From Polyangiaceae bacterium (GTDB lineage Bacteria; Myxococcota_A; Polyangia; Polyangiales; Polyangiaceae), in NCBI GenBank assembly GCA_041389725.1, contig JAWKRG010000005.1, positions 310,001 to 374,000 of the forward strand: a stretch of DNA of 64,000 nt, written 5' to 3'. The position numbers and the translations under genes were made by a program. Numbering within the stretch: the stretch's first letter is position 1; each line of letters opens with the position of its first letter. Below, piece after piece: positions 8,415 to 17,003 of the stretch. Below the pieces are notes generated by a model, which was given only the letters and a program-made list of their open reading frames with translations, was not told the DNA's origin and did not search any database.

Positions 8415-10079
8415 CTACAAGCCCAGTTCCGACTTCAGCTTGGCACAGGCCTTCTTCGCGTCTTCGCTGGCGCATCCACGTTCGAGGAAGCTCCGCGCCT
8501 TGTCGACGTCCTTTGGGACCCCCATCTTCCCGCCATGGACGCGCGCGGCCAGACGGCACGCATCGTCGCGACCCAGCTCGCAGCCGCGTTCGATGTACGG
8601 AACCGCATCCTTCTTGTCCGTGCCAGGGATGTGTCCCTCCAGAATGAGGAGCCCGAGCTCAGCGCAGCGCTTGCCCTCGCCCGCGGCGCAGGTGCGCTTC
8701 AGGATGCCCGCGGCCTTTGCGGGGTCCTTTGCGACGCCTTGACCCTTCATCAATTGTGCGATGGCTTGGAAGCACCCGGGCTTGCTGCCCAGATCGCACG
8801 CTCTCGATGCGAACTTGAAGGCATTGGGGTCCGTGGGGTTCGATTCCTGGAGTCTGCTTGCGAGCTGTTGGCAAGCGAAGCGATCACCCTGGGCGCAGCC
8901 CTTCTCCATCATCGCGCGCGCCCTGGCCGCGTCTTTCGGCTGACCAAAGGCGCCTTGTTCCAGATAGCTGGCGACGTAGAAGCACGCGATACCAACACCG
9001 CCGTTGCAGGCCTTCTCGAAAGCCTTGGCGCCTTCGCTGTAGCGAGCGTGCTCCGGTGACTCCGGCGGCACGACCTTGACCGCCCGGCAGTCGTCGTAGC
9101 TGCCTTTGCAGGAGTCGCCGACTCCAGTAAGCACTGTTCCCAAGTTGTAGCAGCTCCCTGCATGGCCCGCGCCGCACTGCTCGCGACACACGGCTTCGTC
9201 GCCTGCGGGGCACAAGTACGCTTTCGCGTCCCGTTGCGGCGTGCATTTGCCGTCCGTGAAAGCGTAGCCCGTGGGACAGGGGTTCTCGATGGCACTCGTG
9301 GCCGGCGCCTCGTCCGCAGTCCCGTCCGACAGCGGGACCAGCTCGACGCGGATGGCGCTGCGGCACTGCGCCGGCGGCGCGTCCGCATCGGGATTGGCTT
9401 TGCGGCACTCGTCGATGGAGCCGTCGCGCGTCGTGACCTGCTTCGCGCTCTCGCTGTTGGTGTCTGTGGACGCCACGAAGATGTCCGCGGCGGCAGCGAC
9501 CTTTGCACCACTACCGCGCTTCATCACGAAGGCGCCGAGGGTCGCGGAGCGGACGAAGTGAGTCGCTCCTTCGCACTCCCCCTTCAGCCCGCTCTTGGTT
9601 GCGCCGTCGGTCAGCGCGGTGGTCTTGCCGACGAGACCCATTGCCAAGTCGAGAGACGTGCCTCGCTCCAACGAGCCGGCGAGCTTCACTCCGCTGATGG
9701 GGAGATTGGCCCGCACCTCGTCCTTGCTGGTCAGTTGCAGCACGTCCTCTTTGAGGCTGACGCTCGCGAAGGCAAAGTCGCCTGGCAGGCGACAGTCTTT
9801 GAGCACGCGCAGTCCGTCACATCCGTAATGCACGACGGGCAGACCGGACTTCATTGCCACCTCGAGGTCTACGCGGCCCTCGCTGTCCAGGTCGACGATC
9901 AACGGCCGAGCCTTAGCTGCCACGGACGAACACTCCGGCGCGGGTTCTTCGCCCAGCGCCTGATTCGCCGTGGGCGCCTCACTCCGCACGGCCTCCGCTG
10001 CTCCGCCGGGGCCGCAGCCTGCGCCAGCGATACCAACCAAGATCAAGAGCTGCGCGGTGTGTTTCATGCAGCGGGCCAT
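8415..10079 (-). CDS. Sel1-repeat lipoprotein
   Basis: The start is ATG 10079, because GGAG sits eight bases before it; a long upstream extension of the frame is not credible. The product has 554 residues with a signal peptide and lipobox GAGC (Cys at about residue 22). The first 300 residues form an unidentified exported domain. The C-terminal about 250 residues hold at least six Cys-containing Sel1-like repeats, for example GCAQGDRFACQQLASRL, ACDLGSKPGCFQAIAQ and GCELGRDDACRLA, spaced 35-40 residues apart with paired cysteines as in Hcp-type proteins. Such alpha/alpha solenoids usually mediate protein-protein contacts in the periplasm. No partner gene is adjacent; the upstream gene is divergent. 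Confidence 0.85.
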   Translation of the reverse strand: MARCMKHTAQLLILVGIAGAGCGPGGAAEAVRSEAPTANQALGEEPAPECSSVAAKARPLIVDLDSEGRVDLEVAMKSGLPVVHYGCDGLRVLKDCRLPGDFAFASVSLKEDVLQLTSKDEVRANLPISGVKLAGSLERGTSLDLAMGLVGKTTALTDGATKSGLKGECEGATHFVRSATLGAFVMKRGSGAKVAAAADIFVASTDTNSESAKQVTTRDGSIDECRKANPDADAPPAQCRSAIRVELVPLSDGTADEAPATSAIENPCPTGYAFTDGKCTPQRDAKAYLCPAGDEAVCREQCGAGHAGSCYNLGTVLTGVGDSCKGSYDDCRAVKVVPPESPEHARYSEGAKAFEKACNGGVGIACFYVASYLEQGAFGQPKDAARARAMMEKGCAQGDRFACQQLASRLQESNPTDPNAFKFASRACDLGSKPGCFQAIAQLMKGQGVAKDPAKAAGILKRTCAAGEGKRCAELGLLILEGHIPGTDKKDAVPYIERGCELGRDDACRLAARVHGGKMGVPKDVDKARSFLERGCASEDAKKACAKLKSELGL

Positions 10080-10203
10080 AGCACGATCTCCGATGGCGCA
10101 GGAACGCTCCCTGGGGCGATGGGATCGAGGCCCCGCGCGGTAGGGACGTAGACGAACCGCACCGCGAAAAGTGCGCGCTTCCCGCGTGGAACTGCCACGC
10201 ACT

Positions 10204-10254
10204 GCGGGAGGCGCCGAGGCGCGCCGGCGCGCGTCGAGACCCAACCAAGACCAA
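10204..10254 (-). repeat. Intergenic repeat, copy B
   Basis: On the minus strand this reads TTGGTCTTGGTTGGGTCTCG, then ACGCGC and a GC-rich stretch ending CTCCCGC. It aligns with copies at 4535-4585 and 30030-30079. It lies in the 293-bp gap between the divergent Sel1 and sulfatase-like genes, which otherwise holds only their promoter regions. Confidence 0.5.
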
Positions 10255-10372
10255 TGGGAGCAAAGGCCTTCATGCCTACCACCAACTGGATCGCGCCGAC
10301 CGAATGCCGACCCTGGCATTCTCGCCATGACCTCGTCGGCGAGCTGTGCTGAACTGAGCGAGGGAGCACTGC

Positions 10373-11596
10373 ATGGGACAAGTGATCGACACCGCAGAGA
10401 AGCTGTGGAGTGGTGCGCTGAGTACGCGAGATCAGCAGCCCGTCACATCGTTCTTGGGACTGGAACCCGTGGCAGACGGCTTGGCGTTCCTCTCGAGCTT
10501 TGGCAACGTGAGCGTGCTCGACACGAGCGCAGGGCTGGTGCTGATCGACACGGGATCGTTCTTCTTGGCGCAGCACAATCACGCGCAGATCCGCGAGTGG
10601 AATGCGCAGCCGGTCCGCACTGCGGTGTATACCCATGGTCACGTCGATCACGCCTTCGGACTGCCGCCCTTCGAAGCCGAGGCGGGCGCGAAGATCGAAG
10701 TCATCGCGCATCCGGCGGTCAGTGAGCGCTTCGAGCGCTACAGGCTGACCGCGGGCTACAACGAAGCGATCAATCGTCGGCAGTTCGGCATGGCCGTGAA
10801 CTGGCCAACGGAATACCGCTTTCCCGATCGCACCGTGGACAAGCGCTTGGCCATCGAAGTGGGCGGCGAAGCGATCGAGATCGTGCACGCCAAGGGCGAG
10901 ACCGACGACCATTTGTGGGTGTGGCTGCCGCAACGCAAGGCGCTGTGCACGGGGGATCTGTTCATTTGGGCGTCGCCCAACTGCGGAAACCCGCAGAAGG
11001 TGCAGCGCTTTCCGCGTGAGTGGGCGAAGGCGCTGCGCGAGATGGCGTCCCTCGGGCCCGAGCTTCTGCTGCCCGGACATGGGCTGCCCATAATGGGCAA
11101 AGACCGTTGCGTGCAGGCGCTGGAGGAGACCGCGGAGCTGCTCGAAACGCTGGTGGAGCAGACTCTGGCGCTGATGAACGAAGGTGCGACCCTCGACCAG
11201 GTGATCCACGGCGTGAGCGCACCGGCGCGACTCCTGGAGCGACCCTATCTGCGACCGGTGTACGACGAACCGGAGTTCATCGTGCGCAACCTGTGGCGGC
11301 TCTACGGCGGTTGGTACGACGGCAACCCTGCGCGCCTGAAGCCGGCACCGGACGCAGCCGTCGCTTCGGAGATCGCACGCCTGGCTGGCGTCGACGCGCT
11401 AGTGGCTCGCGCCGAAGAGCTCAGCGCTCAGGGCGAGCATCGCTTGGCATGTCACTTGATCGAGCTTGCTCACCAGGCCTCACCTGATGCCGCCGCGGTC
11501 AAGGCTGCTCGGTCGACGATCTACGCTCGCCGCGCCGACACCGAGACCAGCCTGATGGCCAAGGGCGTCTTCAACGCCACCGCCGAAGGGCGCTGA
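10373..11596 (+). CDS. Alkyl-sulfatase-like metallo-beta-lactamase-fold hydrolase
   Basis: This encodes 407 residues from ATG 10373 with GGGAG six bases upstream. The zinc-binding signature THGHVDH is at residues 87-93, with further metal-ligand candidates in CTGDLF and LLPGHGLP downstream. Residues about 275-320 (YLRPVYDEPEFIVRNLWRLY and GGWYDGNPARLKP) match the dimerisation domain of SdsA/BDS1-type alkyl sulfatases. The protein is shorter than those enzymes, lacks the C-terminal SCP2-like substrate domain, and has no signal peptide, so it is probably a cytosolic relative. The physiological ester or other substrate is not evident. Confidence 0.8.
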   Translation: MGQVIDTAEKLWSGALSTRDQQPVTSFLGLEPVADGLAFLSSFGNVSVLDTSAGLVLIDTGSFFLAQHNHAQIREWNAQPVRTAVYTHGHVDHAFGLPPFEAEAGAKIEVIAHPAVSERFERYRLTAGYNEAINRRQFGMAVNWPTEYRFPDRTVDKRLAIEVGGEAIEIVHAKGETDDHLWVWLPQRKALCTGDLFIWASPNCGNPQKVQRFPREWAKALREMASLGPELLLPGHGLPIMGKDRCVQALEETAELLETLVEQTLALMNEGATLDQVIHGVSAPARLLERPYLRPVYDEPEFIVRNLWRLYGGWYDGNPARLKPAPDAAVASEIARLAGVDALVARAEELSAQGEHRLACHLIELAHQASPDAAAVKAARSTIYARRADTETSLMAKGVFNATAEGR

Positions 11597-11617
11597 CGCG
11601 TTCGTGGGCGAGCCCGA

Positions 11618-11740
11618 ACGCTCGTGAGAGATCGCGCGCGCGACGAAACCCGACAGGCCGCAAGGTCCGACACGGCGTCGGACGGCGCTCGCAAGCTCCT
11701 TTGGGATACTGACGGAGAGCTTTTCTGCTGTTTCAGCCAC
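11618..11740 (-). pseudogene. Truncated ribbon-helix-helix antitoxin remnant
   Basis: From GTG 11740, with AGGA six bases upstream, 41 codons read AETAEKLSVSIPKELASAV then RRRVGPCGLSGFVARAISHE. This is the DNA-binding half of a CopG/ParD-like antitoxin. After that the frame runs into antisense of the sulfatase-like gene with no family character. The C-terminal toxin-binding tail and any toxin gene are missing. It is either a decayed antitoxin or an orphan short repressor. Confidence 0.5.
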
Positions 11741-11796
11741 GTCAATTCCTGCCACGGTAGGATTCACGGGCAAGTGCGCCGCCTCGAGGCGATGGG

Positions 11797-14538
11797 CTAG
11801 CCGTCGACGCGCTCGACTTGCACTTCGTCACCGAGGCGATAGCCCTCGCTTTGGGTCACGAGCACTTTGGCGAGACCCAACTTGCGCAAGGTGGCCATGG
11901 CCACGTGCACGCGATGCGACGAAGACGCATTCAATCGCTCGTCGGGCCAGCCCGCTTCGAACAGGGCGGGCACGTCGCAGGCAATGGGCGGCTCTGCATC
12001 CTTGGCGCGCAGCAGCGCCTGTAGAATGCGCCGTAGGTTGCCGCGGCGCGCGAGGGACACGCGCTCGCCGTCGATTTCGAACCACGACGCCTCCGGCCCC
12101 ACGCTGAGCACCGGGCCCGCGGGTTGACGAGCGTCGGACCCAAGGAGGCGAACCACCGCGCGCAAATGATAGGGCGGTTTGTCGGGCACGGACTCGAGAG
12201 CCGTGCGAGCGGGCTCGGGGTCGCCGTCGTGTCGCGCGACGACGGCGCGCCAGCCCGCGAGCACGAGGGCGTCGTGTCCCTCCCCGGCTTCCTTCAGCTC
12301 GCGCTCCGCTTCTTCGAAGAGCTCCGAGCCGAGGACTCGGCGACCGAGCAGCGTCTCGACGCAAGCAAGCGGTGCGCGGTACTGCGCCACCCAGCGCCGA
12401 TCTCCCACTTCGCTGAGGATCTGCACCGCTTGCAGGAAATGCTCTCGCGCATGCTCGAGTGCGCCGCGTTCGAGCTCGTTCTGTCCCGCATAACCGTGCG
12501 CCAGACCGCGACAGTGATCGTCGCCAACGTCCGCCGCGATCTTGATGGCGTCGGTGAGGAACGCTTCCGCATCGGCAGGACGGCACTGATCGATCCGCAG
12601 CATGCCGAGGTCGGCGAGCGCGTGCGCTTCCAGTCGCCGTTCGCCAATCTCGCGAAGGGCTTCGAGTCCAACGCTGAGATAATGTTCCGCTTCCGCGAAG
12701 GAACCCTGGGACAAGTGCAGGTAGCCGCGGAAGAACTGCATGATCGCTTCTTCGCTGGTCGCGCCCACCTTGCGAAAGCAACCCGCGGCAGCCTTGTCGT
12801 GATCGAACGCTTCGTCGAGGCGTTCCTGCGCGCCGCGCAGAATGGCGTAGGCCGCGTGCACTTGCCCGCTGGCGAAAGGATCCCCGAGGGCCTCGGCCTG
12901 CTCCATCGCCCTTTGCAGCAGCGACTCTGCCTCGTCTTGCTTGCGCAGCACTAGGTGTGCGACGCCCAGCTGTGCGGCCGCCCACACGGCCGTCGTGTCC
13001 TCCGCGTCCTCACGAGCGCGCTGCAGGTCCAGTACCGCGCCTGCGATGTCACCCGCTGCGCGCTTGGCGATGCCGCGCGCGAGCCACGCCTTGCGTAGCA
13101 GTGAGTCCGTCAAGTCCGGCGCGGCGCCCCGCAACGTATCGATGAGTTCGTCGGGGGGCATGGCCTCGTCGATCAAGTCGACGAATCGACCCAGGGGACC
13201 GCGTCGGGCGTAGAGCGGTTCGAGGCAGAGAGCAGCGGCAAGGGCTTGTTCGCGCGCCAGGCGCTTCACTCCACGAGCATGTACGGCGAGCAGATTGTGC
13301 GACTCTGCTTCCAAGAGCTGCCGGCTCTTGGCGTCGCCGCTGCGCGAGGCGCGCTCGGCCCAGGGCGCCGCGACTTCCAGGTAGTAGCGTGCGTGGCGCT
13401 CTTCCACCGCGGCGCGCTCTTCGGGGTCGGCGCGTTCGTCGCACAGCTCGCACACGCTTTCCAAAAGCGCGAAGCGGCGCTGGCCGTGCACGCCGTCTTG
13501 CGCCTTGATCAGCGACTTGTCGATCAGCGCCTCGAGTACGTCCAGAGTGGGCGCTTTCAGATCGAGCACACTCTCGGCGGCCGCCAAGTCGAAGCCGCCG
13601 CGGAACACCGCGCACTGTGCGATGGCTCGCTGTTGCAGCGGATCGAGCAGTTGCCAGGACCAGTCCAGAGCGGCGCGCAGGGTCGCGTGCCGCGGAACGG
13701 ATGCGACGCGGCTGACCAAGGTCTCGAGCCGTCGCTCGATGCGCGTCAGTAGCTCGGCCGGACCGAGCACGCCGGCGCGGGCCGCACACAGCTCGATGGC
13801 AAGGGGCAACCCTTCGAGCTTTTGCACGAGTTGCGCCAGGACCGGCGCTACGTCTGGACCCGACGGAAAGGCGTGGTGCACCGCTTGCGCGCGCGCCAAG
13901 AACAGCTGCACCGCATCCGTCGCCAAGATCGCCTCGGGATCCGCGTCGGTGCTGGGCAGCGCGAGCGGGCCCAGAGTCACGCAGCGTTCACCGCGCACAC
14001 GCAAGCGCTCGCGGGTCGTGACCAGCAGGCTCAGTTCCGGCGCGGCATCGAGCCAAGTCCCGAGCATGGCGCGCGAGACGTCGAGCACGTGCTCCGCGTT
14101 GTCGAGCACGAGCAACAGCCGACCACGGCGCGCCAGCACCTGGCCCAGGTGTGCGATGAGCCCGTCCGTGTCGCCGCGCCGCGGCAAGGTCGCATCACAG
14201 GCCCAAGCGACCGCATTGAGGGAATCCAAGGCCGTGCGCGCCGTCGAGAGATCGCAGAACACGACCGCGTCGGCACCCTCCGCGGTGTCTTGCAGCAGAC
14301 GCGCAAAGCGTTGCGCAAGGCGGGTCTTGCCACTGCCGCCGGGGCCCACGATGGAGCACAGCCCCGGGCCCGAGTGCCACGCGTCGAACAACTCTGCCAG
14401 CTCCGCCTCGCGGCCGACGAACTCGTCCCGTTCCGGCGCGAGCGGTGCGGGTGCTCCGAGCGCCGCGCGCGACTCGGCGCCCACCTTGGATTCGGCGCGG
14501 GTCTTGGGAACCAGAGCGAGAGACGGCTTGGACGGCAT
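11797..14538 (-). CDS. Large ATPase/TPR regulator with C-terminal winged-helix domain
   Basis: This protein has 913 residues from ATG 14538; a further 20 codons upstream are open but less likely. An NB-ARC/STAND-type ATPase lies at about residues 35-330, with Walker A GPGGSGKT, Walker B LLLVLDNAEHVL and the sensor LLVTTRERLRVRG. It is followed by about 450 residues of TPR-like helical repeats. The last about 90 residues (GNLRRILQALLRA, LFEAGWPDERLN, HRVHVAMATLRKLGL) look like an OmpR-type winged helix. This puts the DNA-binding part at the C-terminus, unlike AfsR/SARP proteins, where it is N-terminal. It is probably a signal-integrating transcription factor. The ligand is unknown and the neighbours give no clear target. 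Confidence 0.8.
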   Translation of the reverse strand: MPSKPSLALVPKTRAESKVGAESRAALGAPAPLAPERDEFVGREAELAELFDAWHSGPGLCSIVGPGGSGKTRLAQRFARLLQDTAEGADAVVFCDLSTARTALDSLNAVAWACDATLPRRGDTDGLIAHLGQVLARRGRLLLVLDNAEHVLDVSRAMLGTWLDAAPELSLLVTTRERLRVRGERCVTLGPLALPSTDADPEAILATDAVQLFLARAQAVHHAFPSGPDVAPVLAQLVQKLEGLPLAIELCAARAGVLGPAELLTRIERRLETLVSRVASVPRHATLRAALDWSWQLLDPLQQRAIAQCAVFRGGFDLAAAESVLDLKAPTLDVLEALIDKSLIKAQDGVHGQRRFALLESVCELCDERADPEERAAVEERHARYYLEVAAPWAERASRSGDAKSRQLLEAESHNLLAVHARGVKRLAREQALAAALCLEPLYARRGPLGRFVDLIDEAMPPDELIDTLRGAAPDLTDSLLRKAWLARGIAKRAAGDIAGAVLDLQRAREDAEDTTAVWAAAQLGVAHLVLRKQDEAESLLQRAMEQAEALGDPFASGQVHAAYAILRGAQERLDEAFDHDKAAAGCFRKVGATSEEAIMQFFRGYLHLSQGSFAEAEHYLSVGLEALREIGERRLEAHALADLGMLRIDQCRPADAEAFLTDAIKIAADVGDDHCRGLAHGYAGQNELERGALEHAREHFLQAVQILSEVGDRRWVAQYRAPLACVETLLGRRVLGSELFEEAERELKEAGEGHDALVLAGWRAVVARHDGDPEPARTALESVPDKPPYHLRAVVRLLGSDARQPAGPVLSVGPEASWFEIDGERVSLARRGNLRRILQALLRAKDAEPPIACDVPALFEAGWPDERLNASSSHRVHVAMATLRKLGLAKVLVTQSEGYRLGDEVQVERVDG

Positions 14539-14836
14539 TGCGGTGGAGGCCGCCGCGCAGTGGAGTCCCGCGGCGCGGCGTCCGCAAGCGTAACGCAAGC
14601 GCGCGCAGGGGCCAGGGGTGGATACCTGCAGACGCGAGCGTCGTCCTTCACTGCAGGGATGCCTGCGGCGGTCGTGGTGCGACCTACTGGCACTGAGCGG
14701 CTCGAGGCAGCCGCTTCCGCATGCGCGAGCGTTCAGTCCAAGTGACCGCGTCCCGCTCCGCGCGCCGCAAGTCTACCGTCTGGGGCCGCAGCGAATTGTG
14801 CGCCCAATTGGCACAGCCGTTGCTCTGTGTCGACGC
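14539..14836. other. Gap between divergent genes, no gene seen
   Basis: These 298 bp separate the divergent ATPase regulator and a hypothetical lipoprotein gene. I see no RNA gene, repeat or convincing promoter motif. The start of the lipoprotein gene is itself uncertain, so part of this stretch could be coding. Confidence 0.4.
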
Positions 14837-15532
14837 GTGTTCCGCACGGCGCTGTGGCTGTTCTGCATCGGCACTCTCCTTGGCTGCGCGCCGCAGGAGC
14901 GCACCGAGGCCAAGACCGTGCTTTCGGCTCACCGCCTCCCCCAACGGGTCTGCAAGTGGGAGCCACGTGTCAAAGCAAGTCGGGATTGGTCGAATCTATT
15001 GGTCACCGTCACCCAGCAACGCACCTGTCGCTTCGTCGAGGAACGCCAAGTTCGCACGGACGTCTCGACACATCCGAACATGCCCGTCTTCATGCTGGAA
15101 GCCGGAGTAACCCTCGTCGGCGCCGCGTTCATCGCCAACGCCTTCATCTGTGACGCGCAGGAGCAAGAGATAAAGAAGACACTCGGTGGACGGACTGGCG
15201 GATGCATCGAAGAGAGACTCTTGGGTTGGGCGGGCGTCGCCATCGTGATCCCCGCGGGCACGGCAACCATCGTGGATACCTTCGACTTCATTGGCGGCGA
15301 GAGTCGGGTGGACGTCGAGTACAAGCCTTTGGAGGACGGCGTTGAGGTTTATCAAGAGCGCGCCGTCCGGGGCGTCACGGTCACCCTCGAACTGAGCGAC
15401 GGGCGCACACTGTCGTCGGAAAGCGACGACCTGGGCATCGCAACGCTGCCATTACCGGCGGAGGCCCGGACGGGTGTACTTCGCGTCGGCAAGATCACGC
15501 GCCAAGTGCCGCTTCAGGAACCGCGAGAATAG
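14837..15532 (+). CDS. Hypothetical lipoprotein with two hydrophobic segments
   Basis: The start is uncertain. I choose GTG 14837 because it gives a compact signal peptide (MFRTALWLFCIGTLLGC) with a clean LLGC lipobox; the frame stays open to 14618. The 231-residue product has two later hydrophobic stretches (VFMLEAGVTLVGAAFIANAF and WAGVAIVIPAGTATIV) separated by a Cys-containing loop. It ends in a beta-rich domain of about 75 residues with a Gly-Arg-Thr-Leu-Ser-Ser turn, resembling a carboxypeptidase-regulatory-like or PEGA-like beta fold. No family is recognised. It converges with the next gene, 24 bp apart. Confidence 0.6.
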   Translation: MFRTALWLFCIGTLLGCAPQERTEAKTVLSAHRLPQRVCKWEPRVKASRDWSNLLVTVTQQRTCRFVEERQVRTDVSTHPNMPVFMLEAGVTLVGAAFIANAFICDAQEQEIKKTLGGRTGGCIEERLLGWAGVAIVIPAGTATIVDTFDFIGGESRVDVEYKPLEDGVEVYQERAVRGVTVTLELSDGRTLSSESDDLGIATLPLPAEARTGVLRVGKITRQVPLQEPRE

Positions 15533-15556
15533 TCGGCGCCCGACGCCTGCAAGATC

Positions 15557-16912
15557 CTAGGGACACTTCCCATCGCGGGTGCAGCGCATCAGGGTCGCAC
15601 TGCCGGGTGTGTAGCTCGAAGCGTAGCGATTGGCGGCGACCAGGATACCCGCGCTCGGCTCGGGCTCGTAGCGCACGCCGGTGACCTCGTTCACGTCCGG
15701 CAAGGGAGTCGCGAAGGTCGGCTGCGACGAAGCGTCGAAGTTTGCCGGCAAGCCGAGGATGGCGCCGAAGGAACAATCCTGGACGCCCAGCAAGAGCAGG
15801 TCGCTGCAACCTCGCGCAACTGCGACGGCTACGGAGCCGTCGCCCGCCACGTCGACGCCGCGCGCATCGTCGATCAGATTGCCCGGTTGCACCCAGATGA
15901 ACTTGGCCGCGAGGCTGAGATCGGGGTTGGACCGCGCCACGTACACCCCCTGCTGTGACACCGGCCAGGCGCTCGTGGCTGAGCCTCCCACTGCGTAGAG
16001 CGCGCCGTCGTGCAGCGCGGCGGCGCGCGTGCTGATCACGAATCGCCCGTCCAGATCCAGCAGCGCCCCCGCCACCCCGCACTTGCAGCCACCGAGGATT
16101 CCGCAGCTGTTCGGGTCGTCACTCGCAGCATAGAGCCTGCCGTTGCTCTTCGATGCGAAACGCAGCAAGCCAGAATCCAGGAACACGCCGCCGCCTTCCC
16201 CAGACGCTCCGCCGGGGAAGGAGATGCAGTCGGTAGAATCGGTCAAGTTCACCCGCGCCAACATCGCTCTCGCCTCCGCAGCGCCGAAGCGATAGGTGCC
16301 CGCAAACCACGCGGCGCCGCTGTCGACTGCTACGGCGGACACGATGGTCGGGATCGTCACGGTCGTTTGGTGGACGGCGAATCCTGTCATGGTCGCCACG
16401 CTGCCCCACGCAGCGAACCAGCGATCCTTGCCGTTGACCAGGTAGGAGCCGCCGAGCACCAGCTGATCTCCACTCAGAGCCGCGCCCCGAATGCGTCCAT
16501 CCTGTGCGACAAAGTCCGTACTCTCGGCAAGTACGGCTCCATCGCAGCGATCGACACGCGCGGCCCAGGCGCGTCCATTGCGTTCGCCGTAGACGATGGC
16601 GTCGTCACCTTGCAGCAGTAGACCAGATGCGTAAGTTCCCGGGAGGCTGAGTTCGAGATTCGCCGGACAACATCGCCCAGCGCCGAGGACCACGGAATTC
16701 GCTGGGCAGCCCACCTCGCCAGCCGCATCCTGACAGCCAATGCAGGCGTCGGCTCCCGCGTCCGCAGCATCCGGTCCGGCGGCATCCCCTTTGGCTTGGA
16801 GCGGGGGCAGATCGATCTGGCAGGCGCTTGCGCCGCCTAGGACTCCGGGGATGGCCAGCAGGGCAAGCGCCCGGAGCGCGCCACTTCGCCCGGATATTCT
16901 GCTGAGAATCAC
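15557..16912 (-). CDS. Propeller-like lipoprotein of unknown function
   Basis: This encodes 451 residues from GTG 16912. The signal peptide ends in GGASAC (Cys31), followed by an Asp/Ala-rich linker and a Cys-rich stretch (CIGCQDAAGEVGCPANS, then CC). The rest is beta-rich and periodic, with strand pairs such as DDAIVYGERNGRAWAARVD and GAAWFAGTYRFGAAEARAML, like a SBBP/delta-60-repeat beta-propeller. It is probably surface-exposed after lipid anchoring. It is divergent from the FHA sigma-54 activator gene with 91 bp between starts, so the two may share a regulatory region. Confidence 0.65.
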   Translation of the reverse strand: MILSRISGRSGALRALALLAIPGVLGGASACQIDLPPLQAKGDAAGPDAADAGADACIGCQDAAGEVGCPANSVVLGAGRCCPANLELSLPGTYASGLLLQGDDAIVYGERNGRAWAARVDRCDGAVLAESTDFVAQDGRIRGAALSGDQLVLGGSYLVNGKDRWFAAWGSVATMTGFAVHQTTVTIPTIVSAVAVDSGAAWFAGTYRFGAAEARAMLARVNLTDSTDCISFPGGASGEGGGVFLDSGLLRFASKSNGRLYAASDDPNSCGILGGCKCGVAGALLDLDGRFVISTRAAALHDGALYAVGGSATSAWPVSQQGVYVARSNPDLSLAAKFIWVQPGNLIDDARGVDVAGDGSVAVAVARGCSDLLLLGVQDCSFGAILGLPANFDASSQPTFATPLPDVNEVTGVRYEPEPSAGILVAANRYASSYTPGSATLMRCTRDGKCP

Positions 16913-17003
16913 GCAACCACCGCCAAGTTGGCGAGTTTAGCTCCCCGAGCAGATCATGTCATGGCGGACGGCGGGACGCGCTGCGTCTAGAATCCCGAGC
17001 CCC

